Assembly: GCF_921293095.1 (NCBI RefSeq)
Contig: NC_060249.1
Span: 74,411,907-74,475,906 of the forward strand
Direction of reading: 5' to 3'
DNA length: 64,000 nucleotides
DNA from: Ischnura elegans
Lineage: Eukaryota > Arthropoda > Insecta > Odonata > Coenagrionidae
Shown: one piece after another, positions 24,003 to 34,876 of the stretch
Layout: every line of letters begins with the position of its first letter
Numbering within the stretch: the first letter of the stretch is position 1
Notes under the pieces: generated by a model
Seen by the model: only the letters and a program-made list of their open reading frames with translations
The model's database searches: none
Told to the model about the DNA's origin: nothing
Translations under genes and position numbers: made by a program

Positions 24003-24330
24003 GGGATGGTGTGGTGGCTTGAGTGTTGCCTTCCCACCCCGTGGGCTCGGGTTCAAATCCCGGCGGTGGCAGAGAATTTTCAGAGACTGCCCGATCCCTG
24101 CTTCATTGGTGTGTGGAGGACATTTCGAGGACAACACTGTCCGTCGGATGGGACGTTGTCCCCTTGGCGCCTTTCGTTAAGAGCATGCTAATGCTGACGC
24201 CGGGTTTCTCTCCACCCTTCCTTACTTACCCTTCCCTCATGGCGCAAATGACCTCAGCTGTCGGTCGCCTCCTGCAAATTACCATACCATACCAGTTCCA
24301 CTACCCTATGATTGGCATATTGCCGCCCTC
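24003..24330 (+). mobile_element. tRNA-related SINE
   Basis: A pol III-like head with an A-box-like TGGCTTGAGTG and a B box GGTTCAAATCC (24050-24060) is followed by about 250 bp of tRNA-unrelated body and a CCATACCATACCA repeat tail near 24280-24293. Boundaries are approximate. It lies about 270 bp left of the LTR retrotransposon. Confidence 0.65.
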
Positions 24331-24593
24331 AATTTCTTCCTTCACATAGACCTTTCGTTAGTTCCCTGATGATCTTCTTCCTTGCGTTCTTCTCTATGTG
24401 CCCCAGTTTCTTATCCATTGATCTTTGTAGGTTTAAATAGGTTCTATATTCCGCTAACATAATCGCGCAAGCATTCATATTTTTTCTCACTTCACGCGTC
24501 ACAATGTGCCCAATATAAAAAGATTTCAGAGATAGATTTCAAATACAGTATTAGCCACGAAAATCAGCCTTGAAGACCATAATTACAGTCGAT

Positions 24594-24597
24594 ATCA
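24594..24597. repeat. Target-site duplication, left
   Basis: ATCA immediately left of the retrotransposon, matched by ATCA at 33068-33071. A 4-bp duplication is usual for gypsy-type integrases. Confidence 0.75.
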
Positions 24598-25660
24598 TGT
24601 AACGTTACGTCGTAAAATCTGGTTGATTTTTCACGTAAGTCCAGACAAGGGAAATACTCCAACCGTCGGTCCCATGCTGGAATCAGGGAAAGACTCCACA
24701 AACAAGAAAAACAGCTCACAAGAAAAAGGTAGCCAAAAATAATTTACGAGTTATTACCGTACGATATCTATTCAAAGTAGAGTATTCAAAAATCAGAAGT
24801 ATTACAGAAAACAATGATAGTAATTCATGATCCCAGAGGAAACATTACCAGCTAAAATACCAGCAGAATATTTGCACAAAATTTGCCATGCCTCACGAGA
24901 CATGTGACTCCGAGCAGACCACGAGCAGAAGAGGGCTTGCCTATGCAAGGCGAGACAGCATTTGAGGGGAGGGCTTCTTCCAGGGAGTGGAGGGGTAGCC
25001 AGGCGAATTCAACAACCGCCCACTGATGCGTCACTGCCCCTGCAGAAACGGCCGCTCCGCAAAAACACCGTTCCCTGGTTTTGAGACAACAGCCAGCACC
25101 CAGAATTTTCCCCTCAACTTCTGGGTTGGAGACATCAGAGGAATCGTTCATTGGAACACATGGAGGGGAAGGAGATACTTGGGTGAGGTGTTGGAGGGAG
25201 AGAGAGTTTGTGATAGGACAATGGTAAAACTTCTCACTCCAAGTGCAATACTAAAGCCTTAGCACCGATTTCCCCTTGCTTGCCAAGGAGAAGTATTTCT
25301 CCGCAGTAGTCCTATATAAGTCTTGCATTGCAGGTAGGCTGGTTCGGAGGCTGTTTCGGAGGCTGTTTCGGAGGCTGTTTCGGAGGCTGTTTCGGAGGCT
25401 GTTTCGGAGGCTGTTTCGGAGACTGTTTCGGAGACTGTTTCCAGAGACAGGATTTTCCAGAGACAGGATTTTGCGAGACAGGGCACTTTGCTACAGGGAC
25501 CCTTTGCGCAAAAAATCCTTTGCGCGAAAAAACCTTAGCGCGAAAAGTTCTTGGCGGGAGAAGTTCTGCGGATAAGTTCGGAGGAAGTTCGAGGAATTTC
25601 TGGGGGGGGGGAGGGGTACCAGAAATTTTTGGGGGGGGGCAACACTTAAAAAATGCCACA
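24598..25660 (-). repeat. 3' LTR of the Ty3/gypsy element
   Basis: TGTAACGTTACG...TGCCACA on the plus strand. It contains eight 12-bp CGGAGGCTGTTT units at about 25345-25440, a TATATAAG-like box at 25313-25320 and two poly-G runs. It has T at 25180 where the other LTR has G. Confidence 0.95.
25345..25440 (+). repeat. 12-bp minisatellite in the 3' LTR, eight units
   Basis: Units are CGGAGGCTGTTT; the last two are CGGAGACTGTTT. Because the unit is a multiple of three without stops, it is open in many frames and gives repeating peptides such as RRLF or ETAS, which should not be taken as genes. Confidence 0.92.
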
Positions 25661-27583
25661 TCCTCTGTGGGAAAATGACCACAAAAATTGCTTGAACTTG
25701 GGGACCAAGACACGTCCACCAAGAACTGATTAATGCCTAGAAAACTTATCGAGGCATCACAGGTCCACTGGTTTTCACTGGATGAACCCCCACTGTTTAA
25801 CCCCCCATGGAATTTACAAAAACCATTATTCAGTGGTTAGAATTGAACTGAATATAAAAAGTTTATTGAATGAGACAATAGTTTTCAAGAAATATCACTC
25901 AAAAATAGTTTTGACAAGAACATACATTTTTATCACTCTGTAAATAATAACCTCAGGAGTGATGTTTGGAATTCAACAGAATTCTTAGAGTGAATAACAT
26001 GACATAATTACAAGAGTGAGACAAGAAGTATTGCTGATTGATATAGAGTAAATTATTTAGTATTACATAGCAAGAAAATAAAATTAATAATCAATATCTT
26101 ATAATTTGATGCTTGTTTCGGAGTACAGTGAATCAAAATTACAAATAATTACCATCAGCAACTAGAAGGAACTGGGAAGATTTTTATTGGTATAACACCA
26201 GGATATCTTTACCAAACTCAATGTTCCTTCTCTCATCAGAGATATTTTGTGGTTTTTAAAACCAAGTAAGGCAATACAATAACCAACCACTTAGTAAATG
26301 GGCAAGATTAGGTTGGTGAAGCAGTTGGGTTCATAAGAACCCTGGGTTGTCCCATTAGTTGGGTTCAACCACCTTATCAAAAAACAACGATTGACAAAAA
26401 TGGGTTTTAACTTCTACCCAAAATTCATATTGCAACCCAAGAGAAAGTTAGGGTCGACCAACAAAATATGTATCCCAATTTATATAATCATTAAATACAA
26501 GGTTATTCAAATATACGGTTATTCACTAAATAATTATTAGTTATCAAAATAGCAGCAAAAATATTCAGCATAATATGTGTCTCACTTAATTTATATACAT
26601 TGGCATTATTAATTCTCCCTTTAAACCCTCCATATTTGTAAATATTATCAGTCCATAATTAATTATTAATAAAGAATCCTCCAAAATTCAACAAGATTTA
26701 CATAAACAACAATAGATTGCACTAAATTCCTCGATTTTCCAATAATTAATAACAAATTACAAGGTATATGGTATTCATGTCAGCTATTGATCAAGTACTG
26801 ACTAAATTTAATCAAGATGTGTATATATATATCCCTCAGTATTAATTAAACAAGTCAAAAAGAATCATAGGCGATGCTAACAAAATGAGAACTGCATATT
26901 GCATCAACAAAAGAAATCACTCTAAATTTCACTCTTCAATTAACAATAGAAATGAGAGCTACATGCTGGTTGCGACAAGATGAAAGTTCATACTTGTCGG
27001 GCGATGAAGGTCGCAACTCAACGCCAAAAGCCACACTAAAACACAGTAGGCAGTCTTAACATCAGCTGATCAATTCAATCACTCAGCCATCGGTAGAATA
27101 TTGAACACTGTAAAATCACGACACTTATCACTGTCAAGAATCACTAATTGTGAGAAAGTCCATAAAGTCTTGGTGGAGGAAAGGTGACACAAAACACAAT
27201 TGAATCTTAATAACTGGGGCCACCTCCACAGCTTATCTGGAAACGAGCCATCTCGGGGATTTCCCCCCAAGTTATTCTCCCGTCCTCTCCCTCCAAGCAC
27301 CCATAATTCCTCCACCTTACCCCATCTCACAATCACAGTAGACCGACACTAAATTACATGAGTGAATTAAGCAGATGAGAATAAGCAAGTACAATACAAT
27401 ATTTCAGAACAATTTCAATTACAAGCATAGAAATAGACTTATTATTCATTATTCAAAACAATATTATTAGGAATCAAGAGAAATTCAACACCGAAATCAA
27501 GCATCAAATAGTATTAGAGAAAGCAAACATTAGCATTCATTGAGAAAAAAAAATAAAAAAAAATCAATGATATTTCTCTCCTT
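25661..27583 (-). other. Noncoding 3' region of the retrotransposon
   Basis: About 1.9 kb between the integrase stop and the 3' LTR. No envelope-like or other frame of credible length is present; the longest is 85 codons with no recognisable motif. A purine stretch ending AGAGGA lies directly against the LTR on the coding strand and is the best polypurine-tract candidate, though it is short. Confidence 0.6.
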
Positions 27584-30139
27584 TTAATTACTGGAATTAG
27601 CAATGCCATCATGATATGCCTTTAAATGAGAAACATGACAAATTTTCTCTTTCCCAGGAGAAACTTCCAGAATAACTGTTACAGGAGAGAGATACTTTTT
27701 AAGGACGAAAGGTCCAATCCACAGAGGTTCCAGTTTTGCCATTTTCTGTTCACCTTTAGAACTGACAGGATGGTTTTTGCAGAGAACAAGATCTCCCACA
27801 CAGAAAGTGATTTTGGAGTGAGATTTATCATAGGATTCTTTATGCCTATTTCTGGCCTTTTTTAAATTAGCAATAACATGATTCAGGAAGACTTGTCTGT
27901 CACTATCGCTGAGATCATTCTCGAATAAAGATTTTGGAATGTCCCACTGATTAATTAAAGGATGCTTTAGTTCTCTGCCGAAAATTATTTTGGCAGGAGA
28001 ATAACCACTGCTCTCATGAGAGGCAGTGTTCAAGGCAAAATTTAAGTCAGCAAGCATAGAGTCCCACATATGGTGAGCATTATTGCACAAAATAGCAAGT
28101 GCAGATTTTAGATTTCTATGCAATCTCTCTACCTGATTAGAACAGGGATAGTATGGAGAAACAAAAATTTGCTTAACCCCCAGTTGCAAACACATCTCCT
28201 TAATGGCATGAGATTTGAAAACTTGTGCATTATCAGAAACCAAATATTTTGGAAAACCAAATTTTGGAAACACTCTTTGAGTGAGTATTGAAACAACCGA
28301 ACCGGCCGTAGCCTTGCGAACTGGCTCAAGAAAACAAAACTTAGAAAATCCATCAATAAGAGAAAGTACATATTGGTGTCCACCTTTAGTCAGAGGTAAA
28401 GGACCCACAAAGTCAATATAAAGTCTTTCCCAAACATCAGAAGGATTGTGCGACGATAGCATGCCAGGAGGTGGAGCATTTCTGGGTTTACAAGTTTGAC
28501 ACAGATGGCATTTTCTGACCATGTCATAAACCTCTCTTTTCATATCCTTCCACCAAAAGTGTCTGCTAATCTTATCATAAGTTTTAGCCATGCCCAAGTG
28601 AGCAGACATACTAGAGCAGTGAAAATATTGAAAAATCATAGGCCTCAAGACCGTAGGCAAAACAGCTCTTCCTCGCTTAATTTTAGAATTCCCATAACAT
28701 AATAGCTGTCCCTTCAGAAAATAGTTTTTGTCGTTCAAGGAATTATTATTAATCTGATTGAAAATATCCTTTAGAACGAGATCAGTTTCTTGGTGTTTTC
28801 GAATGTCGACAAATGACAAAGGCAATTTATGTAACACACAAGAATAAGGAACAGCTGACTCCTTATGAGTGTTTGATTCCACATCTAAATGACTATTTGT
28901 AGATGAGGATGGCTCAATGCGAGAAAGACAATCTGCGACAGAATTAGATGATCCTCGAACATGATGCACAGTGAATTTATAAGAGGATAATTTAAGAACC
29001 ATCCTGCCTAATTTGCCCAACTGCTTAGGATGAGAGAAAAGCCATGTCAAGGCACCATTATCAGTGTACAAGTGAAATGGTTTTACTTGTAAGTAAACAC
29101 TGAATTTTTGAATTCCAAAATGAATTGCGTGACACTCCAATTCATAAGAAGAAAATTTACGTTCATGTTCCAAGAGTGCCTTACTAGCGAAAGCCACAGG
29201 GACAAAATCACCATTTACTTTGTGATTCAGAACGGCACCAACCGCCAAATTACTGGCATCGACAAATAAATGAAATTCCTCGTCAAATCGAGGGAAAGAT
29301 AATACTGGTGGATTGGTGAGAGCTTTCTTCAACTGGCAGAAAGCCTCATTTTCAACGGCTGTCCATTGAAAAGGAACATTTTTACGTTTCAAGCGATTCA
29401 GTGGCATAGAAATTTCAGAATACCTTGGAATAAACTTGCAGTAAAACCCACAAAGTCCAATGAATCTGGCCACTTCCTTCACATTTCTGGGAACTGGGAA
29501 TTGTTCAATTGGTCTCACTCTCTCAGGATCAACTTGCAAGGTTCCATTTGTGATGAGATGGCCCAGAAAAGTGAGTGATTCCACACCAAGCTTAACCTTG
29601 TCCTCGCACACCGTCAAACCGGCACTGCGTAGTTTGTTGAGGACAGCATTAACATGAGATACATGGTCTTCAGCAGACTTGGAATAGATACACAAGTCAT
29701 CAATATATGGGTAGACACATGAATATTTCAAATCGCCCAATACTTCATTAATGAGACGAGTGAATATTTGAGGAGAATTAACAAAACCAAATGGCAATCT
29801 ATTATACTGGTACACTCCGAACGGCGTCACAAAAGCAGTTAATTTCTTAGAATTCTCAGATAATGGTATTTGATGAAAGGCAGAATTGAGATCAAGAACA
29901 GTAAAATATTTTGCATCAGCAAGATATTGGAATGCATGTTCAACAGAAGGTGTAGGATAACCGTCTGATTTAACAACTTTGTTCAACTTACGGTAATCAA
30001 CCACTAATCTTTCAGATCCATCCTTTTTAGGCACTAGAAAAGCTGGCGAACACCAGTTTGAATTGGAAACCTCAATCACTTTCTTATCAAGTAAAGATTG
30101 GATGTGCTTCTTCATTAAATTTGCCTTTGGAGGTGACAA
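27584..30139 (-). CDS. Retrotransposon pol: reverse transcriptase, RNase H, integrase
   Basis: 851 residues counted from the first Met. RT core includes VDYRKLNK, LDLNSAFHQIPL, RLPFGFVNSPQIF and the catalytic YIDD (145-148). RNase H has D294, E333, D360 and D403. Integrase has an HHCC zinc finger (H507, H514, C544, C547), a catalytic D576-D636-E671 triad and a C-terminal GPF-type domain (WIGPFVLKKY); no chromodomain follows. The frame is open upstream of this Met as far as the TAA at 30167-30169, and this pol shares the frame of gag-protease. The true N terminus of the RT therefore depends on how, or whether, that codon is passed. It would make the cDNA copy and insert it. Confidence 0.93.
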   Translation of the reverse strand: MSPPKANLMKKHIQSLLDKKVIEVSNSNWCSPAFLVPKKDGSERLVVDYRKLNKVVKSDGYPTPSVEHAFQYLADAKYFTVLDLNSAFHQIPLSENSKKLTAFVTPFGVYQYNRLPFGFVNSPQIFTRLINEVLGDLKYSCVYPYIDDLCIYSKSAEDHVSHVNAVLNKLRSAGLTVCEDKVKLGVESLTFLGHLITNGTLQVDPERVRPIEQFPVPRNVKEVARFIGLCGFYCKFIPRYSEISMPLNRLKRKNVPFQWTAVENEAFCQLKKALTNPPVLSFPRFDEEFHLFVDASNLAVGAVLNHKVNGDFVPVAFASKALLEHERKFSSYELECHAIHFGIQKFSVYLQVKPFHLYTDNGALTWLFSHPKQLGKLGRMVLKLSSYKFTVHHVRGSSNSVADCLSRIEPSSSTNSHLDVESNTHKESAVPYSCVLHKLPLSFVDIRKHQETDLVLKDIFNQINNNSLNDKNYFLKGQLLCYGNSKIKRGRAVLPTVLRPMIFQYFHCSSMSAHLGMAKTYDKISRHFWWKDMKREVYDMVRKCHLCQTCKPRNAPPPGMLSSHNPSDVWERLYIDFVGPLPLTKGGHQYVLSLIDGFSKFCFLEPVRKATAGSVVSILTQRVFPKFGFPKYLVSDNAQVFKSHAIKEMCLQLGVKQIFVSPYYPCSNQVERLHRNLKSALAILCNNAHHMWDSMLADLNFALNTASHESSGYSPAKIIFGRELKHPLINQWDIPKSLFENDLSDSDRQVFLNHVIANLKKARNRHKESYDKSHSKITFCVGDLVLCKNHPVSSKGEQKMAKLEPLWIGPFVLKKYLSPVTVILEVSPGKEKICHVSHLKAYHDGIANSSN

Positions 30140-30166
30140 TGAATAAGGATGGGATCGAATCGGAGT

Positions 30167-31645
30167 TTAATCTAGCAGTTCAATTTCGTAGGTCATAACA
30201 GATGTGACCCCCAATTCTTGAGAAATCACATCAGGAAATTTTGACAATAAACCCTTCAACTTATCACACAACGTGATTTCAGTGGACGACAGAACTTGTG
30301 ATTCGGACGAGTTACTAACTGGCGCCGATTTAAACGCTTCGCAATTGTCCGTAAAAGAAAAAAGAGAATTCGGGGCAATTTCAAAACTGACGTTCGCCGG
30401 ACGAATAATCATCTTTGAATTACAAATGAAATCCACACCCAGTAACACGGGAAACGGGATTTTAGCTAGATAAAACACGTGGTTCCAAGAAAACTTGCCT
30501 ATTTGAACCTTGAGTGAGACAGAGGAATTAATATGAAAAGGCTGCCCCGACACCGTGATTAAATCGACGTCAACATTTTGACGAATAATTTTTCTCCGGC
30601 AACATTTCAGAGAAGCAAAGAAATCTTCATCACACAGTGAAACTGAACACCCAGTGTCAATTAGAGCCTGGCATGGCATAGAATGAAGATTAATAGATAA
30701 TATTGGCAATCGAGTCGAACAATTGTCACGGACACTCATCAAACTCACGGCAGGCTGAGTAAATCGTCGTCTTTTGCGACACTCGTTCACTTTGTGGCCA
30801 GGTTTATGACAGTAAGAACAATTAATAGGAAAAGAAACTTCCCTAGGCGCACTGGAAGAGGCAACAGAAGACGGATTCCTAGAGATACGATGGAAAGTGT
30901 TGGAATATTCAGCACAGTCCATTAAATGTTTAGAAGCCTGCGTGATAACAGAGTCCAATTCTACAAATGTGTTTGGCTGATTTGAGAACATAATTGCAGA
31001 TTTTGTTAAAGGATTTAACCCTTGAATAATGAGTCGCACAATAGAAGACTCGGAATACTGCAAACCCAGCACCTGAGTGGCATTACGCACAGAACACACG
31101 AAATCGTGGGGCGTTTCGCGAGGGAACTGAAATCTCTTAACTTTCGTAGTGATCAAACGATCAAACTCTCTGTCACTAACAATTCTAGCCCAAACTTTTT
31201 CTGTGATTTGAGACCATGCGAGATTCAAGTTTAACATAGACAACCAAAAATGACGAGAGCTGGCAGGTAGTTTAGATACTACAAGGTACAATAACGTTGA
31301 CAGAGGAACCAAAGACAAAGAAACGATTTCATTAACTTTTAACATGAAATTAAACCAATTCTCACTGTTTGACACTTCAAATGGCGGAAAATCACTGAGT
31401 AATTGTTTGACAATTACTAACCCTTCAGAAACTGGCAATGTCTGAGAAGCAGACATTTCGTGAGAGACGTGAACATCACTTCTTTCCTCGTGCATTGGGC
31501 GAGGTGGAACCACTTCTAAAGAAGATTCCCGTTCATTATTAGAAACTTCACTTCCAACGGACACATTAGCCGTACCCCTAGCCTTACGATCCTCGCCCGT
31601 GGTTAAATAAGTTTTTTCGTACGGGTTGTCAGTACCTCCAGGCAT
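30167..31645 (-). CDS. Retrotransposon gag with zinc knuckle and aspartic protease
   Basis: 492 residues. The first ~260 form a gag-like capsid region. A CCHC zinc knuckle C-X2-C-X4-H-X4-C spans C276-C289 and is followed by basic residues. The retropepsin domain has the DTG catalytic triplet at 330-332 (LIDTGCSVSL) and a later LLGVDFI segment typical of retrotransposon proteases. The frame ends at TAA just where the RT N-terminal motif begins in the same frame. The start is the first Met in the frame, 372 bp after the 5' LTR. Confidence 0.9.
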   Translation of the reverse strand: MPGGTDNPYEKTYLTTGEDRKARGTANVSVGSEVSNNERESSLEVVPPRPMHEERSDVHVSHEMSASQTLPVSEGLVIVKQLLSDFPPFEVSNSENWFNFMLKVNEIVSLSLVPLSTLLYLVVSKLPASSRHFWLSMLNLNLAWSQITEKVWARIVSDREFDRLITTKVKRFQFPRETPHDFVCSVRNATQVLGLQYSESSIVRLIIQGLNPLTKSAIMFSNQPNTFVELDSVITQASKHLMDCAEYSNTFHRISRNPSSVASSSAPREVSFPINCSYCHKPGHKVNECRKRRRFTQPAVSLMSVRDNCSTRLPILSINLHSMPCQALIDTGCSVSLCDEDFFASLKCCRRKIIRQNVDVDLITVSGQPFHINSSVSLKVQIGKFSWNHVFYLAKIPFPVLLGVDFICNSKMIIRPANVSFEIAPNSLFSFTDNCEAFKSAPVSNSSESQVLSSTEITLCDKLKGLLSKFPDVISQELGVTSVMTYEIELLD

Positions 31646-31996
31646 TTTGAAAAGTGAAGTGACTACAACGAGAAAAAGAGAGAGTGAGAACGAGAAATAA
31701 AACTATCTCTCATTATTAGAAGAGTCCAATAGAGATAAAGGGGTGCCAGAATAACTAGCTGCTATCCAAACTATCAAGAAGATTACGAAAAAATGTCAAA
31801 TGGCATATGACCACGAGGAAAAATGTCGAGAGCACTACTCACGTAATCCCACACGAACCAAAAAGCACTTAATGGAACATAAAATAACTCACTTTTAAGA
31901 GGAGAAACAACCAGAAACTGCAAAAAGTGGAGAAATAGTGGAGAATTGTCACCATTGTCCAGCACTCGGAGACCTCGACGAAAGGACAGGAAATCG

Positions 31997-32014
31997 AACC
32001 ACGCTCTGCTACCA
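31997..32014 (-). other. Primer-binding site
   Basis: On the coding strand TGGTAGCAGAGC and a few more bases begin three bases inside the 5' LTR. TGG complements a tRNA CCA end, and the next bases match the 3' acceptor stem of initiator methionine tRNA. Assignment to tRNA-iMet is from memory of that acceptor stem, so the tRNA identity is less sure than the site. Confidence 0.75.
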
Positions 32015-32731
32015 AAATGTAACGTTACGTCGTAAAATCTGGTTGATTTTTCACGTAAGTCCAGACAAGGGAAATACTCCAACCGTCGGTCCCATGCTGG
32101 AATCAGGGAAAGACTCCACAAACAAGAAAAACAGCTCACAAGAAAAAGGTAGCCAAAAATAATTTACGAGTTATTACCGTACGATATCTATTCAAAGTAG
32201 AGTATTCAAAAATCAGAAGTATTACAGAAAACAATGATAGTAATTCATGATCCCAGAGGAAACATTACCAGCTAAAATACCAGCAGAATATTTGCACAAA
32301 ATTTGCCATGCCTCACGAGACATGTGACTCCGAGCAGACCACGAGCAGAAGAGGGCTTGCCTATGCAAGGCGAGACAGCATTTGAGGGGAGGGCTTCTTC
32401 CAGGGAGTGGAGGGGTAGCCAGGCGAATTCAACAACCGCCCACTGATGCGTCACTGCCCCTGCAGAAACGGCCGCTCCGCAAAAACACCGTTCCCTGGTT
32501 TTGAGACAACAGCCAGCACCCAGAATTTTCCCCTCAACTTCTGGGTTGGAGACATCAGAGGAATCGTTCATTGGAACACATGGAGGGGAAGGAGATACTG
32601 GGGTGAGGTGTTGGAGGGAGAGAGAGTTTGTGATAGGACAATGGTAAAACTTCTCACTCCAAGTGCAATACTAAAGCCTTAGCACCGATTTCCCCTTGCT
32701 TGCCAAGGAGAAGTATTTCTCCGCAGTAGTC

Positions 32732-32740
32732 CTATATAAG
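32732..32740 (-). promoter_or_regulatory. Candidate TATA box in the 5' LTR
   Basis: CTTATATAG in the direction of transcription, present in both LTRs. It is the only TATA-like word in a suitable position; the start site is not defined. Confidence 0.4.
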
Positions 32741-32764
32741 TCTTGCATTGCAGGTAGGCTGGTT

Positions 32765-32848
32765 CGGAGGCTGTTTCGGAGGCTGTTTCGGAGGCTGTTT
32801 CGGAGGCTGTTTCGGAGGCTGTTTCGGAGACTGTTTCGGAGACTGTTT
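32765..32848 (+). repeat. 12-bp minisatellite in the 5' LTR, seven units
   Basis: Same CGGAGGCTGTTT unit as in the 3' LTR, with one copy fewer. The two end units again read CGGAGACTGTTT. Confidence 0.9.
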
Positions 32849-33067
32849 CCAGAGACAGGATTTTCCAGAGACAGGATTTTGCGAGACAGGGCACTTTGCT
32901 ACAGGGACCCTTTGCGCAAAAAATCCTTTGCGCGAAAAAACCTTAGCGCGAAAAGTTCTTGGCGGGAGAAGTTCTGCGGATAAGTTCGGAGGAAGTTCGA
33001 GGAATTTCTGGGGGGGGGAGGGGTACCAGAAATTTTTGGGGGGGGGCAACACTTAAAAAATGCCACA

Positions 33068-33071
33068 ATCA
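33068..33071. repeat. Target-site duplication, right
   Basis: ATCA directly after the terminal CA of the 5' LTR, matching 24594-24597. Confidence 0.75.
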
Positions 33072-34045
33072 GACCGATAACGTCCGGGTGATATTACCAT
33101 TTGCGAAACTAGTCGTATAAATTATACGGACGTTTCGCTTAGTTAATGTCGTTTCATTTCCCACTCATTAAGAAAGCGAAAATAGTTCGTAGACTTTTTA
33201 GGCGAACTTGAGGCAGGACATTATCTCGCGTTATCCACCGGGTCATGCTTTCCATTGCCGACGTTACGATGCTTGAACCGCGCATTGTGACAGGGAAGAT
33301 GTGTGTCGAACTGTGCGGTCGTTGCTGCAAGCAGCTATTTGTTTCGGTTTATCGATAGTTATCTTCAACTTTTCTCAATGTTCACTCTCCTTTTTCCCCG
33401 AATCATTGGTTACACTCGCCTAGATTTGCAGATGGCTCTCCGCCTTCTTATATCTGTCCCACGTGCAGAAATATCTTTTATAAATTGGTTTTCATTTACC
33501 TCCATGTTCTCGTAATACCTTTGAGAATGGTCCTGGATTAATTATTCAATATTATCGTTTCCAGCCTTTTTGCACAGGGCTTCTTTATTACGGTTATTAT
33601 TATAAATCCATTTAATATTTAGTATCGATCATAGGCTCTACCGTTCCTTAATATTTCTTTTCCCCAGTTGGATTTCTTGGTTAATTCTATCCATGCCGGT
33701 ATTACGTTCCTATATTAGTTTTAGTCTCACATACACGCTAGAAATATATGTATTCTAATTTCTGGTGGAGTGTCGAACTGAGGTTTATAATCGCCTATAT
33801 ACTAACTAGGAGGTCAGCTGCAATATGATTGGTCATCACAGTGGAAGGGAATTTTCAGTATTTTAATGCTATTATCACTGCTACAATAATTTAGCGTGAA
33901 ATGGAAGGATTAACGAATGCCTATGAGCGTAGAACGTAAGGGGCCAATTGTTTATTTCTTAATATTTCACTTTTATGGTTGCCAAAGCTTCAAATACATA
34001 TAGGTCGAAATCAATTTCATCCATAGTAAGATGGTATAAGTCAAT
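33072..34045. other. Unassigned intergenic DNA
   Basis: No gene, RNA or repeat boundary recognised. Confidence 0.35.
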
Positions 34046-34053
34046 CTTATATA

Positions 34054-34333
34054 CAAGGGCGTACCCAGGATCATAACTAGGGGAGGCAAGCCATGGTCTG
34101 GGGGGGAGGAAACCAAGTTGTGACATTAGTTAATGAGATTATTTCCGTGAAAAATAGTTTTATTTTAGTTATATATCTTATACTGATACGTATCATTTTT
34201 CGTGGGTTTGAAGAAAATTTGTTGAATGCTTCCTTTTCAATTCAGTACCTATTTCGCTTAAAGGCTTTGGCAATTTTTGCTTCTAGAGGGGGAGGGGTAG
34301 CTGCCCCCCCGCCCCTCGCTAGGTACGCCCATG
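34054..34333 (+). mobile_element. hAT MITE, copy B (8-bp TSD)
   Basis: A 280-bp element with ends CAAGGGCGTACCC and, reversed, CATGGGCGTACCT. Perfect 8-bp duplications CTTATATA lie at 34046-34053 and 34334-34341. It is inverted relative to copy A at 20585-20838 and shares its GAGGGG/CCCCTCGC end blocks and the ATCCTGG/CCAGGAT region. Confidence 0.87.
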
Positions 34334-34876
34334 CTTATATACTATTAGCATAAAACTTTCGTTTCTCATCCCAAGAAATCCATCGACCAGCCACCCAGTC
34401 CACATAATTTCGCTTTCAGGGGGTAAACACGATGCCCATTGCCAATCAATTGTATGGCGTCTTTCCAGATTGCATCCCAAAAACAATTTCTGGCTACCCA
34501 TTCCTTTTACGTGGGTATAGGCCAAAGTCAATCTATTTCGGTACTTAGTCCAATATACAAGGGCATAAAGCCTGATTAACGAAAGCTTAGCATGACGTTA
34601 CGTGACGTGAATTAAAAGGTGAGTACTTGAGAAGAGTACTTGTTCTTTCATAACAACTTAATGAGACATAACTCGCATTGACGAAGAAATCAGTTGAACA
34701 TGGTTGAACTTTCTCTTTATTCCATTCATCAGCAATGGAGTTTATCGATAGTTATCTATCGTCATTCCTCATACTGACGCACTGTCTGCTCTGATATGTG
34801 GGATATTTCATTCTTTTGTGTGGGTCATAAGGAAGTGAGGATTTTTTTCTTGTCTTGACCTCGATTTATAAATGAT

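Larger units (their letters stand above)
24598..33067 (-). mobile_element. Ty3/gypsy LTR retrotransposon, full length, young
   Basis: The 8470-bp element is transcribed on the minus strand. Two LTRs (24598-25660, 1063 bp; 32018-33067, 1050 bp) have TG...CA ends and differ by one substitution, one 12-bp repeat unit and one G. The order from the 5' LTR is a TGG-starting primer-binding site, gag with zinc knuckle and protease, then RT, RNase H and integrase, which is the Ty3/gypsy order. ATCA flanks both sides. There is no envelope-like frame; about 1.9 kb of noncoding sequence separates the end of pol from the 3' LTR. The near identity of the LTRs means a recent insertion. The one coding defect or peculiarity is an in-frame TAA between protease and RT. 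Confidence 0.95.
32018..33067 (-). repeat. 5' LTR of the Ty3/gypsy element
   Basis: Same sequence as the 3' LTR except for one substitution (G at 32600), seven instead of eight 12-bp units, and nine instead of ten G in the first poly-G run. It carries the element's promoter. Confidence 0.95.

Noticed and set aside
25276-25722. Repeating-peptide open frames in the LTR (RRLF, ETAS or FGGC repeats)
   Set aside because: They follow from a stop-free 12-bp tandem unit inside an LTR, and equivalent frames occur on both strands and in both LTRs.
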